The notes below the pieces were generated by a model. It searched no databases. It was not told the origin of the DNA and saw only the letters and a program-made list of their open reading frames with translations. Made by a program: the position numbers and the translations under genes. Positions 38,801-50,800 of a stretch of DNA of 64,000 bases are shown piece after piece. How positions within the stretch are numbered: the stretch's first letter is position 1; the number at the start of each line of letters is the position of its first letter. The stretch is from Ceratotherium simum simum (taxonomy: Eukaryota; Chordata; Mammalia; Perissodactyla; Rhinocerotidae), in NCBI RefSeq assembly GCF_000283155.1, contig NW_004454195.1, positions 1,968,382 through 2,032,381 of the forward strand, read 5' to 3'.

Positions 38801-41800
38801 CCATTCTTTCCACTCCTGTGGTCTTCCCACCTTAAGTAAAAGGCACTGGTTGTCTTGTGTAGAACAGCTGAATGTGGAGGCAGCCAACTGGCTGGTGAGA
38901 GGCGAGGAGGACTTTGCCTGGCTAGGATACTCCCTTCACGGCATCAGTGTGAACAACAAAACTTTGCTGTTGGTTGGGAGCCCGACCTGGAAGAATGCCA
39001 GTAGGTGAGTGCTGATGTTGGGGCCCAGGGAGCCATGAGCACAAGGGGCAGGTGCCTGCTGCTGTGGGAGCCCATTAAGTGTGGGGTTCAGAGAAAGGGG
39101 CTAAGAAATTCTTACCCTTCAAGGAAAAGCTAAGGCTCAAGGAAAAGACAAGGTTGCAAGTTCTCCTTAGAAGTTTGAAAATGAGATAAATAGGTGTATT
39201 AGTTTGTCAGGGTTGCCATAAAAAGCACCACAGACTAGGTGGCTTAAGCAACAAGAATTTACTTTCTCACTGTGCTGGAGGCTAGGAATCTGAGGGCAAG
39301 GTATCACAACGTTGGCTTGTGGACAGCTGCCTTCTCCCTGAGTCCTCACATGGCCTTTTCTCTGTGTGTCCATCCCTGCTATCTTTCTCCTTATAAGGAC
39401 ACTGGTCACACTGAATTAGGGCCCACCCTAATGACCTCATTTTAACATAATTACCTCTTTAAAGACCTTATCTCCAAATACAGTCACATTCTGAGCTACT
39501 GGGAGTTAGGACTTCAACATATGAATTTGGGGGGAACATAATTCAGCCCATAATAGTAAACAAACCTATATTTGCTGTCAGTTGGGAGGCAGAATGTGGG
39601 TCTTGTTCTGGAGAACAAGGTTCCCTGGCCCCCAGCCCCAATGCCTGGGATCACAAGGACCAAGAACATACGGGGAGGGGGACATGGGCGAGGATGAGGT
39701 GGGTTGTCTTTCCTTGGAACTGAATACCTGGCCAGCTCTTAATCCTGTGCCCCAGCAGCTAAACCCAGTGTGCTTCATTCCAGTCTGGGCCATTTGTTCC
39801 GCGTTCGTGATGAGAAACAGAGCCTTGGAAGGGTGTATGGCTATTTCCCGCCAAATTGCCAAAGCTGGTTTACCATTTCTGGAGACAAGGTATGGCGGCC
39901 CCTTCCCTCCCCAGGAGAGTGGCGCCACGAAGTTTTCTCAGCTGTACTAGATTGACTTAACTGCATTTCACAGGCATTGGGGAAGCTGGGTACTTCCCTG
40001 TCAAGTGGCTACGTAATGGTGAAGGGGACACGGACACAAGTGCTGCTGGTTGGAGCCCCAACTCACGGTAGGTCACGGACCATGCAACTTTGCTGCTGCT
40101 TCGTCATGTGGCTGCTTGACTACATCACAGGAGGGGAAAGTTAGAAGATCCAGAGCCAGACAGACCTGAGTTTGAATATTTCCTTTTCTCATTAATAGAA
40201 AGCTCTGTAACCTTGGGAAATTACTTAACCCCTCTGAATATTAGTATCATCATCTGCAAAACAGATATTATAACACCCACCTCACATCACACAGGAAAGT
40301 AACATAGTGTGTTTTTAAAGATCCTATCCCCCTGAGGTTGGAGCTAGGGAAGAGTTGAGCAAAGTTTATAAATCAGTTAACCAGGAATAGGTCCACTCTG
40401 AGGGCATACATTAATAAACCATTATTTTGTTTACTTTATGGGAAAGAGAGTTTAAAAAACTCAAAAACAACAAAAATCGACTCCCTCCAAGATTATAAAA
40501 GTGAATCCTGCCGATTGTAGAAATTTGTGAAAATACAAGGAAGTATATAGAAGAAAAAAAAATCACCCTTTATCCAGATATTTAAAAACTTAAGCTCAGA
40601 TTATATAATTTTCACACCTAATTTTTAATTTTATATTTTGAGCATGTTCTCATATTATTAAATATCTCCTAAACCATGATTTTGATACCTGTATCACCTT
40701 TTTTCCATATGCATATGCTAACATTTACTAACATCATTCTATTGCTGGAAATTTAGGTTGTTTCCAATTTTTCACTATTGTAAATAAGGTATTATTAAAC
40801 ATCCATGCACAGAAATCTTTGCCTGCCTTTCTGATTAGTTTTTCAGATAGATTCCTGGACTAGAGGATCTAATCTTTTTTAAGGCTCTTATTACATATTG
40901 TCAAATTTTTTTCAGAAAGATTTTTGTTTCCTACAATTTTATATTTAAATAATCAGAAGTCGATCGGGCAAAGGAATAGCTAAATTTTTCATTGCATCAT
41001 GAAGGACACAGCATTATAACACCAAAAACTTGTTGACTTACCTTTGGTATAGTTTTCTTTTTTTTTTTCCTTCACAGAGTCGAGATAGTGATTTCTCCAC
41101 TCTTTCCACACACATTACTGATTTTATTTGCCTCACCATTCTTTCTACCGGAGTGGTGTGAATTAGAGCTTCCCAAACTTTCTTGGTTTTAGTGCCCTTC
41201 CTGTCTCAGTAATTTTCTCTTTATTATAAAATATTATATAAAATATCAAATAAAAAGGTTAATTTATATATATTATTATATAATTACAAATTCGCATAGA
41301 ATTGTAAGAAATAATACAGAGAGTCCATGTAACATTTTATCCAGTTTTCCTCAATAATAATATCTTGCAAACCACAGTGGTGTCACAACCAGGTTATCGA
41401 CATTGATATAATTCACTGATCTTGTTCAGATTTTCCCATTTTTATGTGTATTTTGCTTGTATTTAACATACATAATTTGTGGGGCCCAGTACAAAAAAAA
41501 ACTTCAGAGCCCTTTGTTAAAAAACTATTCAGTGGGGCCGGCCCCGTGGCTTAGCAGTTAAGTGCGCACGCTCCGCTGCTGGCGGCCCGGGTTCGGATCC
41601 CGGGCGCGCACCGATGCACGGCTTCTCCGGCCATGCTGAGGCCGCGTCCCACATACAGCAACTAGAAGGCTATGCAACTATGACATACAACTATATACTG
41701 GGGCTTTGGGGGAAATAAATAAATAAATTAAAAAAAAAAAAAAAAACTATTCAGAATTTCAAGTCGGTGACAGGAGAGCATTAAGCCAAGCACGGGGCCC

Positions 41801-44800
41801 TGTGTGACTGCACAGGTTGCACACGCTGTATTTATGTCCTAACATCTTAGCTCCTTCTGGGAACCCTACAACTTCTCAGACCTTGGAATCAGATTAGGCA
41901 CCACTACCCTCATTTCCAGGCCACACTGATTTTCTCGTGGTGCCTGCACTTTATCATAACAACCCCTAAAACGCCAGTTTTGCAAAGAGATGACATCATT
42001 GAAAGGAATGTGGGGATCTAATGTTGACACCGTGAACTGCCCCCAGCAGTAGTCCACGCGACGTCAGACAGATGTCATTGTGTTTGTTACCTTTGAAAAT
42101 TCAAATTTTTTGCAGCATCCCTGTGAGTTCACTGGAGTGCTTTAGTGTGCAATGTGGGAATCACAGCTCTAAGGTACAGATTAACCAAAATCTGAGAAAT
42201 CTGATCTGCTTTCAGGGCAGCCCCTGAGCGTGGCAGTCTGGGGTTTGAGTATGTCAGTCAGGCCGTCCCTCTCACCCTGTCCCATCTCTAGCTCAACAGA
42301 ATCTTTGGGTCAGACTGTGGCCACTATACGCAATGGACAGTTTAAATATTTAGTGTGATTTTAGGGTGCTGATTAGTAACTACAAAGTGCTTCAGTATGA
42401 AAAAGATAGTTTTCAACGATGGCAAGGTTGAGGTGAGGTGGGTACTCACACGCTGCTGTGAAATGCAAACTGATAAACCTTTTCTAGAAAGAGGTTTGGC
42501 AAAGTGGCAAAAGCCTTAAAAATACTCATTCCTTTGGATGATATCTGGACCACTTCTAAGAATCTGGCCTCAGAAAATATTCAGAACTGTGGGGAAGGAT
42601 ATTTATCACAGTATTATTTATAATAACAAAAAGTTAGAAATGGCCTAAGTAAAAATAATATAAAATTTTATAATCTGCAAAAATCTCCACTTTGCTTAAA
42701 ATGTGTATATATATGTATGTATGTATATATGTGTGTATATATTGCTCGCTCTCCAGGAAGAAATACATGCATTATGTAAATTTTATTTATGCTTTTTTTT
42801 TTGGTATTTTCCACACCTTTTATAATGATCATATGTTAAAAAAAAAGAGAAAAAAAAATCTTGGCATTCACAAGTTTGACATTCCTAGTTTTAACTACTT
42901 CACAGTAATCCTGAAAGTCAGTGACATGAAGTAACTTATAGTTTATAGTTTTTCTGAACTGCAAGTGTGAACCACACTGCAAAGCAGTGTCCTCTCTCCT
43001 GTGGCTTGTGAGGGAGTCTAGCTGGTGAGGTGCATCTGTGTTTTACAAGAGCTCTGTTTTCTGCTGCTGTTATAAGTAAAGTTACTCTTGAGAAATAATT
43101 TAAACAGTTGTGGGGGCCGGCCTGGTGGCGTAGCGGTTAAGTGCACACGCTCTGCTTCAGCGGCCCGGGGTTTGCAGGTTCGGATCCCAGGCATGGACCT
43201 ACACACTGCTTATCAAGCCATGCTGTGGCAGGCGTCCCACATATAAAGGAGAGGAAGATGGGCGTGGATGTTAGCCCAGGGCCAATCTTCCTCAGCGAAA
43301 AGAGGAGGATTGGCAATAGATGTTAGCTCAGGGCTGATCTTCCTCACACACAAAAAAACACTTGTGGGAGTTGGCCCGGTTGTGTAGTGGTTAAGTTAGC
43401 GCGCTCCGCTTCAGCTGCCCAGAGTCCTTGGGTTCGGATCCCGGGCGCACACCTACCTACCGCTTATCAAGCCATGCTGTGGGAGGCATCCCACATATAA
43501 AGGAGAGAAAGATGGGCACAGATGTTAGCCCAGGGCCTATCTTCCTTAGCAAAAAGAGGAGGATTGGCAACAGATGTTAGCTCAGGGCTAATCTTCCTCA
43601 CCAAAAACAACAACAACAGTAACAACAACAAAAAAATCACTTGTGTGTATGTTCAAAAAATCCCATCCCCCAAAGAAAACCCCAAAGGCTAGTGCTCTGA
43701 TAGAAATGAAGACAAAGTTGAGGTCTAAAAATAATGGTCCTTAGCTGGAAAGTGTAAGCATTATGGAAGGAATTTGGTGTTATAATAGCATTCTAGGATT
43801 TCGGAATTCATAAAAACCAAGGGTCTGCTGAATTTTATTACTCAAATAATAGATATAGAAATGCTAAAGGATTACTTTGGGGTTTTTTTCTTAATTGTCT
43901 ACAGAGTGCATGATAATACATTGTTTAATCTGCATCATTAGAGAAATGAGATGTTTTGAATGGCTGAAATTTTAAAGTATCTGAATCCTTTTTTTTTAAT
44001 AGACTTTATTTTTTAGAGCAGTTTTAGGTTCACAGAAAATTGAGTGTAAAATATAGAGATTTTCCATGTTTCCCCTGCCCCCACACATGCCCTGCCTCCC
44101 CCATTACAGACCTTCTGCACTGTAGTGGTACATTTGTTACAATCAATGAACCTACGCTGACACATCATTATAACCCAAAATCTACATTTCATATTAAGGT
44201 TCACTTTTTTTGTGTGTGTTTGTGAGGAAGATCAGCCCTGAGCTAACATCCATGCTAATCCTCCTCTTTTTGATGAGGAAGACCAGCTCTGAGCTAACAT
44301 CTATTGCCAATCCTCCTCCCCTTTTTTTTTCCCCCAAAGCCCCAGTAGAAGTTGTATGTCATAGTTGCACATCCTTCTAGTTGCTGTATGTGGGACGTGG
44401 CCTCAGCATGGCCAGAGAAGCGGTGCATGGGTGCGCGCCCGGGATCCGAACCCGGACCGCCAGTAGTGGAGCGCGTGCCCTTAACAGCTAAGCCATGGGG
44501 CCTGAGCCCTTAAGGTTCACTTTTTGTGTTGTACATTCTATGAGTCTGGACAAATGTATAACTACATGGATCCACCATTATAGTATCATACGGAGTAGTT
44601 TCACTGCCCTAAATATCCTCTGTGTTCTGCCTATTCATCCCTCCCTGCAATCACTAATAATCACTAATCTTTTTACTGTCTCTGTAGTTTTGCCTTTTCC
44701 AGAATGTCATACAGTTGGAATTATACAGTATGTAGCCTTTTCAGATTGGCTTCTTTTACTTAGTAATATCCATTTAAGGTTCCTCCATGTCTTCATGCTT

Positions 44801-47800
44801 TGATAATTCATTTCTTTTCAATCCTTCCTTTTTAAATTCTGAGAATTTAAAGCAACATTTTGATGAAATTATTCTAAATATGTACTCTACTTTAATAGAT
44901 GGTGATGAATATTAGAGGTTTGGGAGTGATAATTAATCACAACTTTTCCCCATCCTTGTGCATTTGAACCCATTTGAGAAGTAGACTAATGAATCATTCA
45001 GATATCAAAATAGGCGCCTTTTAAAAATTGGACAGGAAAACATGGTCTAGGTGGGCAGCTGCATTCCGGCTTTCTAACCCTTCCCCGCAAAGTGACCTTG
45101 GGGTGACTTTCTGAGGGAGAGTTTGGGTCTGCCTGGCAGACACACACGCTTCAAGGCCTGGTAGCAGCAGCAGAGAGATGTGGACTCAGGCCTGCATCTA
45201 GAAAGCAGACCTGGCCGTGGCCGACGTGCGCTCCCACACGAAGCGGAACTGGCACCGATGGGCCCATCCTGTGGGCAGGCGGAGCCAGAGGGAGAAGCCA
45301 CCTGTCACCGTCCTCCCTGTGGCAGGACAAGGCTGGGGAGCAGAGGTCCTGGTATTACTATATTCCAGGTCACTCCAGGGAGGTCAAGTTCCCTAAAGAA
45401 AGCATGAGAAGAAGGAAATAAGGATTTTCTCGCAATTCAACTTCTCCTGATTCTTGGGGTTTTCACCCTGAATATTAATGACTGGACTTTATTAAAACAC
45501 TGTACTCTTGGGGGCTGTCGTGTTAGGTCAGGTCCTTCACTCTCATGCTACAAAGCCTCAGATTGCTGAGTTTTTTAAAGTACTGTTTCTTGTTTCCTAG
45601 CTTTTTTTCCCCCTAGCTTTTATTTCTGACTACTATTGCTGGCTCTGCTTTGAGCTCTGTTGCTTCCAGTTGATAATCAGTTATAAAGAAGGGCATAAGG
45701 GAAGGTTGTCCAAGAACACAGTCAAATTAGTAACCTCAGTTTTACACACGATACTAAGCAGACACTGATGCGAGACTGTATCTACTCACTGACACACTGC
45801 CTGGCTCACAGTAAGCCCCTCAGAGGACCACCAACCCCAACCCACAGATGCCATTCTGTTTTCTGTAGAAGATACTGATTTCTGAAATCAGAGCTGTGTT
45901 CCAAAAGATTAAGTCTGTGGGCAAAAATCTAACTAGCTTTGTTTTGAAATTGTTCAAAATTCGTTCATTCAAAAGACTTATGCAGTATTTGTACTGAACC
46001 AACAATGCACTACTAAGCACACTGTGCTACTAAGCCACAGTCCCATCACTTATGGAACTGACAGCCTGATGCAGGAGACACACGGAACAGAACACTATGC
46101 TACTCTGCGATGGGTCCTAGGCAGGCAGTGGGTACAGTGTGGTACAGGAGCATGTGGGAGCGGCACCTACTCTAGACCAACGAGGTAAAGAAAGGCTTCC
46201 CAGCGGAGGGCACACCTGAGCCGAATTCTGGAGGAGCAGGAGTTGGCCAGCAGAGGGGTGTGAGCAGGAGAGCGAGGAGTGTGGAGGAAGGGGTATCCAT
46301 TCCAGGCAGACAGCACATCATGTTCAAAGGCCCAGATATAAGAAATATAATGGGCTGCGGCTTAAATTCCTTATGGGTGAAGTGCAGGTGAAAAGGGAGA
46401 ATGGCCCCAAACAACGCTAGAGCCATAAGTGGGAGTCAGGTTCTGAAAGGTCTTGTGAGCCTATATAAGGCCTTGCGAAGAATTTGGACATTATCCAAAG
46501 GGTTGTTAAGTCAGGGGAGTGACATAGGAAGTTTGTGATGTAAAAAAAAAAAAAAAAAGTTGGTTTTGTGGAGAATGTATTGGAGGGGTAAGACTGGAAG
46601 AAGGAACACCTGTCTGATGGGATATCACCGAGCTTATCCAGTGTTTGGGTCTTGGTGCCCAAGCTAGCTGTACCTTTCTAATGACCAGAGTTGACCAGTA
46701 CTAAAACGGTCTGTCCCGTGTGATCCTGAGTGATCTGTGTCACTTGTGGTACAGAAGCACAAGCAAAAACAGGATTCTGTTCAATTCTTTACATCTTATC
46801 TTCATTCTTGTGATGGCAGCAGGTACCGTACCCTGCTTTGTTTCAGATGACGTATCTAAAGTGGCATTCCTGACCATGACCTTGCACCAAGGTGGAACCA
46901 CGAGGATGTATGAACTGACACTTGACTCGCAGCCTTCTCTGCTTAGCACCTTCAGTGGAGACCGCCGCTTCTCCCGATTTGGTGGAGTTCTGCACTTGAG
47001 TGACCTGGATAACGATGGCTTAGGTAGGTAAGGAAAAGTGCCTCTGGTCAAGAATTGAGTCCCTTTGACAAATAAACTGGTCCCCTGATTGGGTCATCTA
47101 GGCTCTGCCCTCATAATTGACAGCCCAGGGGCCCAAGGGCATTTAGATATATTTTGAGTCGGATAAGACCAGAGCTGGATGTACAAGAGTGAGCTGAACT
47201 TCCTGCAGGTGGTAATGTGAGAGTCACCCACATCAATTGTTATTGATGCATGATGAAATAGGACACAAAAGCCTTTGACTGTGTCACGATGAAGGCAGGG
47301 TAAAGGATGCACTAATATTATTTGTGGGAGGGTTTGGATCCAGTAGTGGAACAATGGAAAGGATGACAATGAGGAGTTAAATACTTCCTTCTACCAGTTT
47401 TTCTTGTTTACAGATGAAATCATCCTGGCAGCCCCACTGAGGATAGCAGACTTAACCTCTGGACTGATTGGGGGAGAAGACGGCCGCATTTATGTATATA
47501 ATGGCAAACAGACCGCCTCTGGTGACATGACAGGCAAATGCAAGTCATGGATAGCTCCATGTCCAGAAGAAAAGGTAAAATGTTCTCTTAAAATTCTATA
47601 CCGTATTGGGAAAGGTCGGCTGCTTGCTGATTCTTTTTTAAGTCATGTCCACTGTAGAACTCTTCCGGTTTTTACCTGCACTCAGAGTCCTGGGGTCAGG
47701 ACATAATCACCTGCCTGTGTTTTGCAGGCCCAAGCTGCCTGCATTCTTGCAGTTCTGCAGCATTTGCCCCCACAGCTCACGTCCACTTGGACCTGGCGTC

Positions 47801-50800
47801 ACATTGGTCCTTGGTCACAGCCTGCCACTGCTTGGTTAGGAGCCCCAGCAAAAGGAAACAGGCCATGGCCATTGGAGTTTCACTAAAACTCTCACTCTTT
47901 TATTTCCTGTTTCATTGCTTTACTCCTTTTCCCAGGTGGGTTTCCTTAAGTTTCCTGGGCCTAAAACACTTGGCTATTTTTAAATTTAAAAATTATTTTT
48001 TAGGGCCGGCCCCGTGGCTTGGTGGTTAAGTGAGCGCGCTCCACTGCTGGCGACCCGGGTTCGGATCCCGGGCTCGCACCGACGCGCTGCTTCTCTGGCC
48101 ATGCTGAGGCCGCGTCCCACATACAGCAACTAGAAGGATGTGCAGCTATGATACACGGCTATCTGCTGGGGCTTTGGGGGGAAAAAATAAATAAATAAAA
48201 TCTTTAAAAAAAAAAAAAAATTATTTTTTAAATTGTGAAATTAATGAAAGTTTATTGTAAAAATTTTAGAAAATACAAAACAGCACAAAGAAGAAAATTG
48301 AAAATCATCTATCTAGAATTCCACTCTGCAGAGATAATGCCAATTAACCTTTTGATGTGTATCCTTCAAGTTTTTTTTCTAAGAACTTAATTGCTACCAT
48401 TCATTGTGCATTTACTCTGTGCCTAGCACTATGCTAAGCACTTTATATATGTGTATCTCCACATCAAAGCTATTAAGTTGGTATTACACCTGTTTACCGA
48501 TAAAGAAATTGCAGATCAGAGAGGAAGCTGTTCTAGGTCACACTGCTATAGGAAATGGCAGAACGGGGACTTGAACCAAAAGCTGATTCTAAAGCGTACA
48601 CTTAAACCATTAAACTATGTGCGTGAATATATTTTTAACAATTATGATCATGTTGTACATGATTTTGTACACAATTTTGTAACTTGAGTTTGTTTTACCT
48701 ACCGATAACAAGAACATTTTTCTATGCCTTCCTATATTCTTATACAATGTATTTACTGGCTGCCTAGTATTTTATCTGTAGATAAACCATAGTTTAACCA
48801 TTATTTAATTGACTATTGTCACTTAGTCCATTTCCAATTTTCAGTTATAAATGATATGATATTCAGATGTCAGTATTTTTATACATCTATTCTGTGGAGC
48901 TAAATTCCTACGTGAGATTTCTGGTGTCAAAAGGCATGCACATTTCTAGAAACGTAGAAATGTGAGTGTAAGGGTGTACTTAAAATTGGTTAAAAAAACT
49001 CACATGAACGGAAATAACACTAATAGTCTCTTTCTCACCATTTTCTTTCTTCCAGGCCCAATACGTATTGATTTCTCCTGAAGTAAGTACCTCCTGAAGG
49101 AAAGAAGAAAGAAAAACTACAAAAGTTGCCTTTTTCCCTTATTTTAAACTGATAAAATATTACGGTATGTCTCAAGAGGCCATTAACAGACAGTGTGTTT
49201 TACAGGCTGGCTCAAGGTTTGGGAGCTCCGTGATCACCGTGAGGTCAAAGGAAAAGGTGAGGACGCAGACTGTCCTTCTTTGTTGTCTATATTTGTCCCA
49301 AGGCTGGGATTTGGCGATGATCTCATTTTGTTTATATTTTAGATTTTCTTTTTATTTGAAAAATAGAGGAACACAAAAAAGAAAGTAGCATTCACACACA
49401 ATCCCATCACTTTTTTTGGGAAAAATCTCTTCCCCCAACTTCATCCTCAACAGCAGGGGTTGGCAAATTACAGCTGTGGGGTGCTGCCTGTTTTTGTATA
49501 GCCCATGAACTAAGAATGATTATTACATGTTTAATGAGAAAGAACACTATTTTGTGACAGGTGAATTATATATGAAGTTCAAATTTCAGTGTTTAAATGG
49601 TTGAGAAGAGAGACTATTTTATGCCTTGTGAATTTTATATGAAGTTCAAATTTCAGTGTCCATAAATTTTTACTGGAACATAAAACTTCTTCATTCATTT
49701 CTTTATGGCTGCTGTTGTATTACAATGGCAGCTGATTAGGTGCTTCAGACTGATGTCCCCCAAAGCCTAAAATATTATTTTGGCCCTTCACAGAAATTTT
49801 ACTGACCCTTGCCATAATGGATAACCATTGTTAATATTTTGGTGTGTTTTCCTCCAGACTGAGTTTTTGTACGACTTGAGACAGATACATATAAACACAC
49901 ATTTCTTCTTGTCATTATTTCACTTTCATGTACTATGTTATGCTTCTTCCCAGACAAGAACATATAGAGCCATCTGATTCTTTTTAATGGCTGCATAATA
50001 TTTTATTGTCTGGATGCACCATATTTTATTTCCTCGGGTCACATTCTCATCGACATTTACTCAGTTATTTCCTTTTTTTTTTACTATTACAGACAGTGCT
50101 GTAGTGAACATCCTTGCATCTATATCTTTATATAATTGTGCAAATAGTCCTGTAGATGAAATTCTTAGAAGACTGCTAAATCAAAGGCTGTGTACCTTTT
50201 GAATTTTAATAGAAGACTGCTAAATCAAAGGCTGTGTACCTTTTGAATTTTAATAGATACAGAAGGTTAAAGGGTTTTATCTTAAAATGTGCTAAGCCAC
50301 TGATTCCATTCATTCATTTATTTTAGGAGATGATATCACAGAACTGGGCTAGGCCATGAGAATTATAAGAAAAGAGAAAACAAAGTCCCTGCTCTTGAGG
50401 AAAAATAAGATTTATACACATGAGAAGTTAAACAAAATGCAAATCAGTATAGGATTAAATGCTAAAGAGTAGGGTGAGCCCTAAGTATTAACTGTAGGAT
50501 GAAGGTCTGGGGAAGCCTTCATCGTTTAGAGTATATACTCGTCAGGTGTGTAAGACGCGGTGGTGCGCAGACCCAGCTCCGGCTTATGAGAACTGTGGTG
50601 AAACTGCCCTCTAGTGGCCAACAGGTCAAGTGGCCCTTGCTTTAACCCATTTATAAGCAAGCCTGATAGCAAAAATTTAGGGTTAACCACAACAAAAAAA
50701 GATGGATCATTAAGCTTATGGAAGGATTCTCAAAAGGCCTAGTCACAGGAATACTTTATGTCATAAGCTTGGCTTGCATTTAAAATTTTACTCGTTTTCC

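Noticed and set aside
39195..39557. Possible retroviral remnant
   Set aside because: Only a solo MLT1-type LTR is present. No gag, pol or env sequence lies beside it, so there is nothing beyond a repeat annotation.
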